From assembly GCF_006539825.1 (NCBI RefSeq), contig NZ_BJNT01000012.1, positions 62,001 through 126,000 of the forward strand: DNA of 64,000 bases. Reading direction: 5' to 3'. The notes beneath the pieces were generated by a model, which saw only the letters and a program-made list of their open reading frames with translations, had not been told where the DNA came from and did no database searches. The first letter of the stretch is position 1. Each line of letters begins with the position of its first letter. Source of the stretch: Corynebacterium variabile (GTDB lineage: Bacteria > Actinomycetota > Actinomycetes > Mycobacteriales > Mycobacteriaceae). Below, one piece after another: positions 54,051 through 63,747 of the stretch. The position numbers were made by a program, and so were the translations under genes.

Positions 54051-55400
54051 TCAGCCCTGGACAAGAGTGATACCGATGGCCTCCGGGCCGGTGTGGACCA
54101 TCAGGGCCGGGGAGAGATCGACCACGGAGATCACCACGCAGTCGGGCAGATCGGCGCGCAGTGTCGCGCGCAGCTCCTCGGCGATCTCCGGGCAGCCGGC
54201 CTGGTGGATGTCCAGATGCATCGGCACCGCAGGCAGCTCGGACAGCGGCACCGGAGCTTCCTTGCGCTTGCGCAGCCGGAACTCGTGGTCACCGCCGAAG
54301 GTGAAGACGCGGGGACGCCCTTCCTCCTGCTGCTGCTCCACCTCACCGGAGGTGTCGGCGTCGTCAGCGCTGTCAGCGCCGTCATCGGAGGCGTCGTCAT
54401 CAGTTTCCGCCTGGGGAGCCTCGGTGTCAGCAGCCTCAGTTACTTCAGTCGCTTCAGCGGCCTTCGTGTCCTCGACAGTCTCGACTGCGTCGCCGGTCTC
54501 CGGTGGCGTGTCCTCGGAGTCTGCGGAGTCCTGTGTGCCCACTGCGTCTTCGGCGTCCGCTGTGTCCTCGTCCGTCTCCGGCGCACGAGCCGGGGTGGCG
54601 GCGGTGCGGTAGGCACTCTCGGCGAGGGAGACCAACCGGGCCATCGCCTTGGACTGGGTACGGGTCTTCGCCGCGAGCTCGATCTTGCCGCCCGCCAGAC
54701 GCAGGATCGGCTTGATCGCCAGCGCCGTCGACAACAGCCGCTGCGCGGTGGACAGGCGCCCACCGCGGGCCATGGCGTCGAGTCGGTGGACGTACAGCCA
54801 GACCTCTGCACCATCGAGGACATGCTGCGCGGCCGCAGTGCACTCGGCCAACGTCCCACCGGCGGCGGATGCCTGGGCCGCGGCGATCGCCGCCTGGCCC
54901 AGCACCATGCCGGCCGACCGGGTGTCCAGCACCTCAACCAGGCCGTGGAAGACACCCGCGGCCTGCGTCGCCGAGGTCCAGGTCGACGACAGTTCCCGGG
55001 ACAGGTGCAGCGCGACAACACCCTCGTCACCACCACGTTCGAGCAGCCGGGCATAGGCCGCGGTCAGCTCCAACGGGCCGAGACCGGCGGTCGTGGGGGC
55101 GTCCTCCTCCTGCTTCCCGGAATCACCGGTGCCGGAATCGCCAGCGACGTCACCAGGGTCATCGGCATCGTCGGTATCGCCGCTCTCCCTGACGGACCCG
55201 GCGTCCTCCGGGGCCGCGTCCGTGTCCGCGTCCTTGCCCCCGGCCTCGTCGTCGGCGATATCCTCCGGTACCCCGGGAGCGTCCGCACCCTTGGTGGGGA
55301 TCTGTCCCCGGGTGTGGATGTCCAGGACCGTGATGCCGTACTCGTCCGCGAGCGCGGGCGGCAGGCAGGCCGTGGAATCCGTGACCACATGCACTGTCAT
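54051..55400 (-). CDS. DegV-family fatty-acid-binding protein with two acidic insertions
   Basis: DegV (FakB-like) proteins bind fatty acids for kinase-dependent activation. Family blocks are VHVVTDSTACLPP at the start, HLSRELSSTWTSA (lipid-binding serines), YVHRLDAMARGGRLS and KPILRLAGGKIEL. The 449-aa length far exceeds the usual 280. The excess is two low-complexity segments rich in Asp, Glu, Ala and Thr, residues about 39-102 and 272-362, each placed between conserved blocks. Removing them gives a normal length. The gene overlaps nothing upstream but 4 bp of gpgP (ATGA). Confidence 0.9.
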   Translation of the reverse strand: MTVHVVTDSTACLPPALADEYGITVLDIHTRGQIPTKGADAPGVPEDIADDEAGGKDADTDAAPEDAGSVRESGDTDDADDPGDVAGDSGTGDSGKQEEDAPTTAGLGPLELTAAYARLLERGGDEGVVALHLSRELSSTWTSATQAAGVFHGLVEVLDTRSAGMVLGQAAIAAAQASAAGGTLAECTAAAQHVLDGAEVWLYVHRLDAMARGGRLSTAQRLLSTALAIKPILRLAGGKIELAAKTRTQSKAMARLVSLAESAYRTAATPARAPETDEDTADAEDAVGTQDSADSEDTPPETGDAVETVEDTKAAEATEVTEAADTEAPQAETDDDASDDGADSADDADTSGEVEQQQEEGRPRVFTFGGDHEFRLRKRKEAPVPLSELPAVPMHLDIHQAGCPEIAEELRATLRADLPDCVVISVVDLSPALMVHTGPEAIGITLVQG

Positions 55401-56179
55401 GCCGCACCACCTGAGGATTCAGGGGTGTCCGGCTCACCGTCGGTGTCCGTCCCCTCGTCGGCGTTGACGACGGCCACCGGCGACGGCATCGACACACCGA
55501 CGTTCCAGCCCTCGAGGAACCAGCGTGGGCTCTCCCACCAGGGCCTCCCTGACCCGGGTGCCCAGGCGTCCGAGGGGCGGGCGACGACCTGCGACCAGCG
55601 GGTGTTCCCCAGGCCGCCGAGCATCGCGTAGTGATCCACCGGGATCCCCAGCAGACGGCAGGTCAGGGCGGAGATCGTCCCGCCGTGGGCGACGAGTGCG
55701 ACCGCACCACGGTCCCAGGCGTCCGAGGCCATCAGCTCGGTGACGACCTCCGCCGCCCGTGCCGAGACCTCCAGGCGGGTCTCCCCGCCCGGCGGCGCCC
55801 ACCGCGGGTTGAGCCGCCAGTGGGACCGGGCGCCGGGGAAGCTCGCGTCCACGTCCTCGTGGGCGCGCCCCGACCACTCCCCGAGGTCGGTCTCCCGCAG
55901 TCGGGGGTCCGTCGTGAACTGCCGGGCCTCCGCGAACAGTGCCCCGGCGAGCGCGGCGGCGGTATCCACCGCGCGTTCCAGGTCGGAGGAGACGACGGTG
56001 CCGATCGGCCAGTCCGCGAGGCCCTCGGCGACCCGGATGGCCTCGTCCCGACCGGCGTCACTCAGCGGCGTGTCGAGCTGCCCCTGCATCCGACCGGCCT
56101 TGTTGAACTCGGTCTGGCCATGACGGATCAGCAGGAGACGACGCTCCGGACGCGCTGGTGATCCCGCTGTTCCCGACAT
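55397..56179 (-). CDS. gpgP: Histidine phosphatase family protein, probably glucosyl-3-phosphoglycerate phosphatase
   Basis: A phosphoglycerate-mutase-like phosphatase of 260 aa. The phosphorylated histidine is in LLIRHGQTEFN (about residue 19), the second arginine in SSDLERAVDTA, the glutamate in RLRETDLGEW, and the second histidine in LVAHGGTISAL. In mycobacteria the gene next to rsfS and nadD in this same order is GpgP, which removes phosphate from glucosyl-3-phosphoglycerate in methylglucose lipopolysaccharide synthesis. The assignment rests on this gene order. Overlap with degV is ATGA. A 40-residue hydrophilic tail follows the domain. Confidence 0.85.
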   Translation of the reverse strand: MSGTAGSPARPERRLLLIRHGQTEFNKAGRMQGQLDTPLSDAGRDEAIRVAEGLADWPIGTVVSSDLERAVDTAAALAGALFAEARQFTTDPRLRETDLGEWSGRAHEDVDASFPGARSHWRLNPRWAPPGGETRLEVSARAAEVVTELMASDAWDRGAVALVAHGGTISALTCRLLGIPVDHYAMLGGLGNTRWSQVVARPSDAWAPGSGRPWWESPRWFLEGWNVGVSMPSPVAVVNADEGTDTDGEPDTPESSGGAA

Positions 56180-56194
56180 GACAGGTCTCCTGAC

Positions 56195-56695
56195 CTAGAT
56201 CTCGTCGGCGTCCGGCCCCGGACCGGCCAGCGGCAGCTCGTCGACGCTCTGAGCCTGCAGCGGATCCAACCGGTCGAGCTCGGCGAGCTCGCTGACGTCG
56301 AGGTTGTCCGCCCATGCGCCACGGTCGGACTGCTCGATGCCCTCGACCTCGACGGTCGGGCAGTCGCGGTAGAGACGGTCGAGTCCGTAGAACTCGCGCT
56401 CCCCACGGCGCTGCACGTGGGCGATGATCGTGCCGTAGTCCAGCAGGACCCACCGACCGTCACGGTGACCCTCGCGCATGCGCGGCTTGACGCCGGCCTT
56501 CTCGGAGAGCTCCGCCTCGATCTCGTCGACGATCGAGTCGACCATGCGCTCGTTGTCGCCGGTGATGATGACGAAGATGTCCGCCAGCGGCATACGGCCG
56601 GTGACGTCGAGGACGGCGATGTCCTCACCGAACTTCTCGGCGGCGGCACGGGCGGCGATGCCTGCGTGGTTGATGGCTTCGGAGCTGGCGGTCAC
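56195..56695 (-). CDS. rsfS: Ribosome silencing factor RsfS
   Basis: Binds L14 on the 50S subunit and blocks subunit joining in stationary phase or starvation. The protein (166 aa) has IAVLDVTGRMPLADIFVIITG and WVLLDYGTIIAHVQRRGEREFYGLDRLY (pieces of the DUF143 fold). The C-terminal 40 residues extend beyond the usual 120-130. The GTG start follows GAAGGA. It lies between gpgP and nadD as in mycobacteria, and its leader carries a short tandem repeat. Confidence 0.95.
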   Translation of the reverse strand: MTASSEAINHAGIAARAAAEKFGEDIAVLDVTGRMPLADIFVIITGDNERMVDSIVDEIEAELSEKAGVKPRMREGHRDGRWVLLDYGTIIAHVQRRGEREFYGLDRLYRDCPTVEVEGIEQSDRGAWADNLDVSELAELDRLDPLQAQSVDELPLAGPGPDADEI

Positions 56696-56718
56696 GGTCA
56701 GTGAGTTCCTTCAGGGTA

Positions 56719-56761
56719 GGTGCAGAGGTTAGTGCAGAGGTTGGTGCAGGGTTGGTGCGGA
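56719..56761. repeat. 12-bp tandem repeat in the nadD-rsfS spacer
   Basis: About 3.5 copies of a GGTGCAGAGGTT-like unit (56719-56730, 56731-56742, an 11-bp copy 56743-56753, and a partial copy to 56761). It lies 24-66 bp upstream of the rsfS start, just past the nadD stop. Confidence 0.75.
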
Positions 56762-56779
56762 AATATCCGTTGCGTAATT

Positions 56780-57532
56780 CTACCTGTAGGAGCCGGGTTG
56801 TCGGAACGAACCGGGCGGGAACCGGTGCGTCCCCCAGTCCACGTCCGGCTCCGCGTCCGGATTCCCCTCCAGGTAGGACGGGTAGACCTCCTCGGTGTTC
56901 CGGTACATCCCGGTCTTGGCGATGTACTGCACCACCCCGTCGGGCACCAGGTACCAGACCGGCCACTGCTCGGACGCCCGCTCCCGGATGTCCGTCGAGG
57001 AGATCGCCATCGCCGGGATATTCACCAGACTCAGCCGGTCGGCGTCGACCTGGGCGCGCAGCTGTTCGCCGGCGTCCGCCAGGTCGTAGCCGGGGCGGGT
57101 CACGCCGACGCAGTGGGCGAGGTGGAAGACCTCCTCCCAGTCCCGCCAGGTGACGATGCGGTCCAACGCGTCCGCCCCGGTGATGAAGAACAGTTCGGCG
57201 TCCGGGTGGTGCTGCTGGATGTCCTTGAGGGTGTCGACGGTGTACGTCGCCCCGGGCCGGTCGATGTCCACCCGCGAGACGGTGAACCGCGGGTTCGAGG
57301 CGGTCGCGATCACCGTCATGAGGTAGCGGTGTTCCGCCTCGGAGACGTACCGGTCCTTCTTCTGCCAGGGCTGCCCGGTAGGCACGAAAATGACCAGATC
57401 CAGCTCGAAGAGCGCGGCGACCTCACTGGCCGCGACAAGGTGTCCGTTGTGGATCGGGTCGAAGGTTCCGCCCATGACGCCGATGCGCCGCGGCCGGCCG
57501 GTCCTGCCCTGCCCGGTTGTGGGTGTGTTCAC
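56780..57532 (-). CDS. nadD: Nicotinate-nucleotide adenylyltransferase
   Basis: Makes deamido-NAD from nicotinate mononucleotide and ATP. The nucleotidyltransferase motif [17 protein letters not shown] is near the N-terminus and the second motif [10 protein letters not shown] near the C-terminus. The protein is about 250 aa. The start is uncertain: GTG codons at 57532 and 57538 lie before [19 protein letters not shown], but an ATG at 57571 preceded by GAGGAG is also in frame and would overlap the divergent gene's start by 2 bp. Confidence 0.93.
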   Translation of the reverse strand: MNTPTTGQGRTGRPRRIGVMGGTFDPIHNGHLVAASEVAALFELDLVIFVPTGQPWQKKDRYVSEAEHRYLMTVIATASNPRFTVSRVDIDRPGATYTVDTLKDIQQHHPDAELFFITGADALDRIVTWRDWEEVFHLAHCVGVTRPGYDLADAGEQLRAQVDADRLSLVNIPAMAISSTDIRERASEQWPVWYLVPDGVVQYIAKTGMYRNTEEVYPSYLEGNPDAEPDVDWGTHRFPPGSFRQPGSYR

Positions 57533-57569
57533 GTCCACAGAGCCTATCGGACGGCTACGCTGAATCACC

Positions 57570-58532
57570 ATGACGTCCCGCTCCTCACGCTACTGGCAGC
57601 CCGACCAGCACGGTGCCTGGCCCATGATCATCGCCCCCCTCATCGTCGGTCTCGCCTGGTTGTGGGCACTCCGCTCCATCGTCTCCGACGCGGGCGCACT
57701 CGGCTCCGGTTTCCATGCCGGCATCGGCGCGGTACTCACCGCCCTCGCTGTCGCGGTGGCCTGGGTCGTCGGGTACCTGACCTTCTTCGCCGGCGGGAAG
57801 TGGCTGCAGGCCCGGTCCTCGGGCAACACCCGCATCAGGGCCGCCGCGAAAACGCCGACCCTGGTCTACGGCGCGGTGACACTCGTCGCCGTGGTGTGTG
57901 CGGTCCTCCTGCAGCCGCATCTGCTGTGGTGGGCGGTGATCTTCGTCCCGTTGACCGCCATCGCGCTGATGGAGATCAACCGTGGCACGCCCCGCTCGTT
58001 CATCGCCGGTGCCGCCGAGACCGTGGCCTCCGCCTTCCTCATCGCGGTGCTGGCCAGTGTGGGTGTCGGTGCGTCACAGCCGGTCTCTGACGGTGTGACG
58101 CTGACCCGCAACCTGTTCACCGCCGAGGTCGTCGACTCCCTGCCGGCGGTCATGTGGTGGTCACTGGTGTGGCTCGCCCTGTACCAGGTCGGCACCGTCC
58201 TCTACGTGAAGACGATGATCCGCAAGAAGGGCGACCGTGCATGGTGGACCGGCTCGATGGTCTTCCACGCGGTGTCCCTGGTCGTGGTGGTCTTCTCGGT
58301 CACCTCCGAGCACATGGGCATCCTGCCGTGGCTGCTGGCCGTGGTGGTCTTCGGCTGGGCACTGTGGCGCTCCTACGCCGTCCCGAAGGACGCCACCTCG
58401 ACCGAACCGAAGACCGCGTGGACGCCGAAGAAGGTCGGCATGACCGAGATTCCGGTGGTCATCGGGGTGACCGTGGCCGGACTGGTCGCCGCCGTGCTCT
58501 ACGACGGGCCGCTGGTCCTGTTCATCGGCTGA
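57570..58532 (+). CDS. YwiC-like family membrane protein
   Basis: A 320-aa integral membrane protein with about eight to nine helices. The start [20 protein letters not shown] carries the QHGAWPM signature of the YwiC-like family, followed by a helix pair and a cytoplasmic [14 protein letters not shown] loop. The family resembles UbiA prenyltransferases in layout, but no DxxxD motif is seen here. Function unknown. It diverges from nadD with little or no spacing and has no ribosome-binding site; TACGCT about 9 nt upstream could be the -10 of a leaderless promoter. Confidence 0.8.
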   Translation: MTSRSSRYWQPDQHGAWPMIIAPLIVGLAWLWALRSIVSDAGALGSGFHAGIGAVLTALAVAVAWVVGYLTFFAGGKWLQARSSGNTRIRAAAKTPTLVYGAVTLVAVVCAVLLQPHLLWWAVIFVPLTAIALMEINRGTPRSFIAGAAETVASAFLIAVLASVGVGASQPVSDGVTLTRNLFTAEVVDSLPAVMWWSLVWLALYQVGTVLYVKTMIRKKGDRAWWTGSMVFHAVSLVVVVFSVTSEHMGILPWLLAVVVFGWALWRSYAVPKDATSTEPKTAWTPKKVGMTEIPVVIGVTVAGLVAAVLYDGPLVLFIG

Positions 58533-58533
58533 G

Positions 58534-59361
58534 TTACCGGCTGATCCAGTCGGCGAGGGTGTCGGCGACGCGCCGGTCCCCCGCCGAGGGTGAACCGGCG
58601 GCGGCGTCCTCGAAGTAGTAGGCGTGGGCCCCCGCATCTTCGGGGTCGGTCAGGGCGAGGAAGGCCGAGCGGACGTCGGTGTCGCAGACCACGTCATCGG
58701 GCACGCAGTAGTCCAGCGACGGGACATCCCGTGGCACACCGGGGAAGCCCCGGGCACCAGGGACATGGTGCAGGGGGTTGCCGAAGGCGAGGACGCCACG
58801 CAGTCGTCCTTCCGCTGCCAGATCCCGCTGGACACCGGGCATCGGCAGTTCGCCCTGGGAGTAGCCCACGGTGATGTAGTCCGGCCGGCACCCGGTGGTG
58901 GCCTCCCAGTCGTCGACCTGGGTCTGCCCACCGGTGAAGCTGCGGATGACGGAGTCCGCGGTGAGCTGTGCGGACTCGACCAGAACCGCCGGGGTGACGT
59001 CGGCGACGGACTTCGGCAGCGGGAAGCGGGCCGGATAGTGCTCGTCGGTGATGCCGATGATCTGCGTGGTGCCGTCGTCGAGGATCTCCGGGTGCTCGGC
59101 GAGGGTGAAGGTGAAGAGGTTGGAGACGGCCTCCCCCTCCCAGCCGTTGGAGTACCGTGCCAGCGGCCCGTCCGGGTAGGTGACGTGGTTCTGCTCGCTG
59201 CCGCGGCCGGCCAGGATGACGGTGGACGGGCAGGTGTCCCCTGCCGTACCTGCCGCCGCACCCGCACCGGCATGCGCCGCGGGTGCCGCCGCGAGGACGA
59301 GCGCCAGGACGGCGGCCGCCGACCCTCCGGACCTCATGACAGGCTTCACGATGCTGTTCAT
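58534..59361 (-). CDS. Secreted cutinase-like serine esterase
   Basis: An alpha/beta-hydrolase of 275 aa. A signal peptide ending AAPAAHA (about residue 31) leads to the mature enzyme. The nucleophile is Ser168 in VGYSQG. The aspartate is in SLDYCVPDDVVCD, typical of cutinases, and the histidine in AGAHAYYF. Cutinase-like proteins of mycolic-acid bacteria hydrolyse extracellular esters and some act on mycolates or phospholipids. It converges on the YwiC-like gene with 1 bp between stops and lies 75 bp downstream of proA. It interrupts the nadD-to-proA core order. Confidence 0.88.
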   Translation of the reverse strand: MNSIVKPVMRSGGSAAAVLALVLAAAPAAHAGAGAAAGTAGDTCPSTVILAGRGSEQNHVTYPDGPLARYSNGWEGEAVSNLFTFTLAEHPEILDDGTTQIIGITDEHYPARFPLPKSVADVTPAVLVESAQLTADSVIRSFTGGQTQVDDWEATTGCRPDYITVGYSQGELPMPGVQRDLAAEGRLRGVLAFGNPLHHVPGARGFPGVPRDVPSLDYCVPDDVVCDTDVRSAFLALTDPEDAGAHAYYFEDAAAGSPSAGDRRVADTLADWISR

Positions 59362-59403
59362 GTTTCTCAGGCTACATACAGTACCCGTGCGTCCCGCCGA
59401 CGA

Positions 59404-59421
59404 CCCCGGACAGGACCGGGG
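59404..59421 (-). terminator. Short hairpin after proA
   Basis: CCCCGG / CCGGGG with a 6-nt loop lies 15-33 bp after the proA stop on the minus strand. It is small and has no T tract. Confidence 0.4.
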
Positions 59422-59436
59422 AGGAGCTGAGAGCGG

Positions 59437-60750
59437 CTACGGCCGGACCTGACCTTCGCCGGTGACGATCCACTTGGTGCTGGTCAGCTCCGGCAGCCCC
59501 ATCGGTCCACGGGCGTGCAGCTTCTGGGTGGAGATGCCGATCTCGGCACCGAAGCCGAACATCTCACCGTCGGTCCAGGCGGTGGAGGTGTTGACCATGA
59601 CGGCCGCGGCGTCCACGTTGGCGGTGAAGTACTGGGTGACGCGGATATCGGTCGCACCGATCGCCTCGGTGTGGCCGGTGGTGTACCGGCGGATGTGGTC
59701 GGTCGCCGCCTCGACGCCGTCGACGATCTTCACGGCGATGTCGAAGGAGCCGTACTCGTCCTCCCAGTCGGCCTCGGTGGCCGCGACAACGCCGCCGAGA
59801 TCCAGACCGGAGAGCTCGGCGAGGTCGGCGTGGAGCGTGACCCCGGCGTCCTGCAGCGTGGTGAGGACGTGCTTCTTGTCCTCGGCGGAGAGACTGGCGT
59901 CCAGCAGGACGGTCTCGGTGGCGTTGCACACCGAGCAGCGGCGGGTCTTGCCGTTGACGACCAGGCGGGTGGCCTCCTCGACGTCGGCGGAGGCGTCGAC
60001 GTAGAAGTGGCAGTTCCCGGTACCGGTCTCGATGGCGGGCACGGTCGCGCCGGTGACGACGGCGTTGATCAGGCCGGCACCGCCACGCGGGATGACGATG
60101 TCGACCAGACCGCGGGCGGTGATGAGGTCCTGGACCGAGTCGTGGGTGTCGCACGGCAGCAGCTGGACGGTCTCACGGGGCTGGTCGTGGGCCTCGAGGA
60201 CATCCTGGAGGATCCCGACGAGGGCGGTGTTGGAGTGCTGGGCGGACTTCGAACCGCGGAGCAGCGGTACGTTGCCGGACTTCAGGGCGAGGCCGAAGGC
60301 GTCGACGGTGACGTTGGGGCGGGCCTCGTAGACCATGCCCATCACGCCCAGCGGGACGCGCACCTGGCGCATCTCGAGGCCGTTGGGGCGGCGGGAACCG
60401 CGCACGACGTCGCCGACCGGGTCGGGCAGGTCGGCGACCTGGCGCAGTCCCCCGGCGATGCCCTCGACACGCTCGTCGGTGAGGCGGAGGCGGTCGATGA
60501 GGGACTCGTCCATGCCGCGCTCGCGGCCGGCGGCGATGTCCTTCTCGTTGGCGGAGAGGATCTCGGCGCTGCGGGCGACGAGGGCGTCGGCGGCGGCGAG
60601 GAGGATCGTGTTCTTCTCGGTGGTCGTCAGCGGCGGACGCTGCGACACCTCGCGGGCCGTGGTGGCCTTGGCGAGGACCTCGGCACGCTCTGCGGCGCGC
60701 TCGGCGGTCAGTCCGGTGGAGTCGGAGGTGATCGTGCTGGAGGTACTCAT
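59437..60750 (-). CDS. proA: Gamma-glutamyl phosphate reductase
   Basis: The second enzyme of proline synthesis, reducing gamma-glutamyl phosphate to glutamate semialdehyde with NADPH. The protein (437 aa) has the catalytic cysteine in [14 protein letters not shown], the cofactor region [19 protein letters not shown] (pieces) and the end [21 protein letters not shown]. The ATG at 60750 was chosen; the preceding eight codons lack a ribosome site. It lies 80 bp downstream of proB and is probably co-transcribed with obgE-proB. Confidence 0.97.
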   Translation of the reverse strand: MSTSSTITSDSTGLTAERAAERAEVLAKATTAREVSQRPPLTTTEKNTILLAAADALVARSAEILSANEKDIAAGRERGMDESLIDRLRLTDERVEGIAGGLRQVADLPDPVGDVVRGSRRPNGLEMRQVRVPLGVMGMVYEARPNVTVDAFGLALKSGNVPLLRGSKSAQHSNTALVGILQDVLEAHDQPRETVQLLPCDTHDSVQDLITARGLVDIVIPRGGAGLINAVVTGATVPAIETGTGNCHFYVDASADVEEATRLVVNGKTRRCSVCNATETVLLDASLSAEDKKHVLTTLQDAGVTLHADLAELSGLDLGGVVAATEADWEDEYGSFDIAVKIVDGVEAATDHIRRYTTGHTEAIGATDIRVTQYFTANVDAAAVMVNTSTAWTDGEMFGFGAEIGISTQKLHARGPMGLPELTSTKWIVTGEGQVRP

Positions 60751-60830
60751 GGTGCCCCAGCCTACGCGAGGCACCGTCCCCTGTCCCCCGAATTGTTGAA
60801 CAACTTCAGGGCCGGGCCCCGGAAGGGTAC

Positions 60831-62123
60831 CTAGCGGGTGGCGCCGTAGTCCCGGGACAGGCGGTTGGCGTAGGTCGACAGGTTGTCGACATGCACCGCC
60901 GGGCGCTGCGCGAAGTCCGGCAGTTCGTCACTGGACTTGCCCATGAGGCCGGCCAGGGTGGCGGCGTCGTAGTTCACCTCGCCACGACCGATGAGGTGGC
61001 CACCGGGACCGACGATGTCCACCACCTCACGGGAGGTGAAGTCGCCCGTGATCTTGGTGATGCCCACCGGCAGCAGCGAGTTGTGGTGCTCCATGGCCTG
61101 GGCCGCACCGCCGTCGATGTGCAGCACACCCCCGGCCTCCGCGGCGTAGAGGATCCAGAACTTCCACGCCGACAGGCGGTCCTCGGCGGGCCAGAAGCAG
61201 GTGCCGACCATGGCCTGGTCGAGCGCGGCACCGATGTTGTCGGTGGAGGTCAGCAGCACCGGGATGCCGCCCTGGGACGCCAGGCGCGCGGCCGAGACCT
61301 TCGCACTCATGCCTCCGGTGCCCAGGCGTCCGCCGTCACCGGCGATGACGCCACGCAGGTCTCTGTGGGAGCGGACCTCGGCGATGAACTTGGCGTCCGG
61401 CTCGGCGGGGTTGCGGTCGTAGAGGCCGGCGACATCGGAGAGCAGTACGCAGGCATCCGCGTAGGTCAGGTGGCTCACCAGGGAGGCGAGACGGTCGTTG
61501 TCGCCGAAGGTGGCGGAGGAGGTCGTGACGGTGTCGTTCTCGTTGACGATCGGGACGATGCCGAGCTGTCTCAGTCGGTCGATGGTCCGCTGGGAGTTTC
61601 TCGCGCGGTCACGGCGCGATGCATCGGCGACAGTGAGGAGGACCTGGCCGATGGGCCGGCCGTAGCGGGCGAAACTGCGTGCCCACTCCTGGGCCAGCAG
61701 GACCTGTCCCGCGGCCGCGGCGGCCTGCTTGGTGGCGAGGTCGGTGGGTCGCTGGCTCAGGCCGAGCGGTCCCATGCCGCAGGCGATGGAGCCGGAGGAG
61801 ACGACGATGATGTCGGTCCCGCGGTCCATGCGGGCTTCCAGGGCGTCGGCAATGAGGTCGATACGTTCGGGGCTCACACTCCCTGTCTCGTCGGTGAGAC
61901 TGGAGGAGCCGATCTTCACGACGACACGCTTGGCGTCACGGATCGTCCGTCTCGCGGTCGACCGGTGCCCGTACTCGGGATCGTCGAGAGAGAGGTCGGG
62001 ATCAGGGAACTCCTTCGCCGTCGCCGGAATGACCGGTCCTGGCTGATGGATGTTATCTGTCCCGAACACAGGGTTCGCGAAGAAAGGGTCGGAAGGGTCA
62101 GGCTGCACGTCGGTGTCAGACAT
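60831..62123 (-). CDS. proB: Glutamate 5-kinase with N-terminal extension
   Basis: The first enzyme of proline synthesis, phosphorylating glutamate. The kinase starts at [16 protein letters not shown] and includes NENDTVTT and [15 protein letters not shown]. The C-terminal PUA domain is present ([21 protein letters not shown]). ProB proteins are about 370 aa; this one is 430 because about 60 acidic, proline-rich residues precede the kinase. There is no alternative ATG or good GTG between 62123 and the kinase, so the extension appears real unless translation starts at a rare codon. It begins 17 bp after obgE. Confidence 0.95.
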   Translation of the reverse strand: MSDTDVQPDPSDPFFANPVFGTDNIHQPGPVIPATAKEFPDPDLSLDDPEYGHRSTARRTIRDAKRVVVKIGSSSLTDETGSVSPERIDLIADALEARMDRGTDIIVVSSGSIACGMGPLGLSQRPTDLATKQAAAAAGQVLLAQEWARSFARYGRPIGQVLLTVADASRRDRARNSQRTIDRLRQLGIVPIVNENDTVTTSSATFGDNDRLASLVSHLTYADACVLLSDVAGLYDRNPAEPDAKFIAEVRSHRDLRGVIAGDGGRLGTGGMSAKVSAARLASQGGIPVLLTSTDNIGAALDQAMVGTCFWPAEDRLSAWKFWILYAAEAGGVLHIDGGAAQAMEHHNSLLPVGITKITGDFTSREVVDIVGPGGHLIGRGEVNYDAATLAGLMGKSSDELPDFAQRPAVHVDNLSTYANRLSRDYGATR

Positions 62124-62140
62124 GCCCCCCGACTTTACCG

Positions 62141-63664
62141 TTAACCTTCCCAGCGGTCTCGGGAAGCCTCTTCCCCGTCGCCGAAGTCCAGCTCATCGAT
62201 AAGACCGCGGCGCGCCTGGGAGGCCCGCTTACGCTCGACGGCGCTCGCGCGCTCGGTGCGCTCCAGACGCTTGTCGGTGCCGCGTCCGGACGGCAGCAGA
62301 TCGACACCGGCGGCGGTCTGCGGCTCCCACTGGAAGGTCGCCCAGCCGATGGTGACGTCGTCGCCCTCGATCGCCCCTGCCTTGTAGAGGGCCTCCTCCA
62401 CACCGGCCTTGGCGAAGCGGTCGGCGAGGTAGCCGACAGCCTCGTCGTTCTCGAAGTCGGTCTGCCGGATCCAGCGCTCCAGATCGGAGCTCTCGATGAT
62501 CCAGGCGCCGCCGTCGGGACCGGCCTGCGGATCGGGCTTGACCTCGAAGCTGACCTTCGCCGTACCCTTGCGCCGCTGGTTCTTGGGGGTGATGACCTGC
62601 GCGGGGGCGACGTCGACCGGGTGGTCCTTCCGGTGCTGCTCGACGATGTCCATGAGAGCGAACTTCAGCGGTTCCAGACCCTGGTGGGCGACCGTGGAGA
62701 TCTCGAAGACCGGCCACCCGAACTCCTCCTCGAGCTCGGGGCGGATGATCTCGGCCATCTCCCGGGCGTCGGGGATGTCCATCTTGTTGAGGACGATGAC
62801 GCGGGGACGGTCGCGCAGGTCGCCGAGCCCGGCGTCCTCGGACAGTTCGGACTGGTAGTTGGCCAGCTCGCTCTCCAGGGCGCGGATGTCGTCGACGGGG
62901 TTGCGCTCGGACTCCAGCGAGGCGCAGTCGACGATGTGCGCGAGCACGGCGGTGCGCTCGATGTGGCGCAGGAAATCCAGGCCCAGACCCTTGCCCTGGG
63001 ACGCCCCGGGGATCAGGCCGGGGACGTCGGCGATGGTGAAGACGCGGTGGCCGACATTGACCACACCGAGGTTCGGCTGCAGCGTGGTGAAGGGGTAGTC
63101 GGCGATCTTCGGCTTCGCCGCCGACAGGACGCTGACCAGCGAGGACTTGCCGGCCGAGGGGAATCCGACGAGTCCGACGTCCGCCATGGACTTCAGCTCG
63201 ATGGTGATGTCCTTGATCTCACCGGGTTCACCGAGCAGCGCGAAGCCGGGGGCCTTGCGGGCACGCGAGACCAGGGCCGCGTTGCCGAGACCACCGTGGC
63301 CACCGGCGGCGACGATGACGCGCTGGCCCTTGGCGACCATGTCGGCGATGACCTCGCCCTTGTCGTCGAGGATGACGGTACCGGCGGGCACCTGGAGGAT
63401 GAGATCCTCACCCCGGGCGCCGTTGCGGTGGTCACCTGCACCGTTGGTGCCGCGGCCCGCCTTGAGGTGCGGGTGGAAGTGGAAGTCCAGCAGGGTGTGG
63501 ACCTGGGGGTCGACCTCGAGGATGATGTCGCCACCGTGGCCGCCGTTGCCGCCGTCCGGACCGCCGAGCGGGATGAACTTCTCGCGGTAGACCGAGGAAC
63601 AGCCGTTGCCGCCGTCGCCGGCCTGCAGGTGCAGGACGACTCGGTCGACGAAGCGGGTAGACAT
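62141..63664 (-). CDS. obgE: GTPase ObgE/CgtA
   Basis: A ribosome-associated GTPase of 507 aa acting in 50S assembly and stress signalling. The glycine-rich Obg fold starts [17 protein letters not shown], the G1 motif is [11 protein letters not shown]3 is DVPGLIPGA and G4 is NKMDIPD. The C-terminal OCT domain is followed by a charged tail typical of actinobacteria. The ATG at 63664 was chosen over an upstream codon at 63694. It is the first gene of the obgE-proB-proA unit. Confidence 0.97.
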   Translation of the reverse strand: MSTRFVDRVVLHLQAGDGGNGCSSVYREKFIPLGGPDGGNGGHGGDIILEVDPQVHTLLDFHFHPHLKAGRGTNGAGDHRNGARGEDLILQVPAGTVILDDKGEVIADMVAKGQRVIVAAGGHGGLGNAALVSRARKAPGFALLGEPGEIKDITIELKSMADVGLVGFPSAGKSSLVSVLSAAKPKIADYPFTTLQPNLGVVNVGHRVFTIADVPGLIPGASQGKGLGLDFLRHIERTAVLAHIVDCASLESERNPVDDIRALESELANYQSELSEDAGLGDLRDRPRVIVLNKMDIPDAREMAEIIRPELEEEFGWPVFEISTVAHQGLEPLKFALMDIVEQHRKDHPVDVAPAQVITPKNQRRKGTAKVSFEVKPDPQAGPDGGAWIIESSDLERWIRQTDFENDEAVGYLADRFAKAGVEEALYKAGAIEGDDVTIGWATFQWEPQTAAGVDLLPSGRGTDKRLERTERASAVERKRASQARRGLIDELDFGDGEEASRDRWEG

Positions 63665-63728
63665 TGGTGGGATTCCCCTCCAGGTAGAAAGCACAGACCA
63701 GACGCAAACGCGTACCGGGTGAGTGTAC

Positions 63729-63743
63729 CCCGCGTCCAGCGGG
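63729..63743 (-). terminator. Small hairpin between siderophore-binding protein gene and obgE
   Basis: CCCGC / GCGGG with a 5-nt loop, just past the stop of the gene at 63748. It is weak and may not function. Confidence 0.3.
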
Positions 63744-63747
63744 TTCC

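Noticed and set aside
54051..55400. Acidic DegV segments as frameshift artefacts
   Set aside because: The family blocks before, between and after the insertions are all in the same frame.
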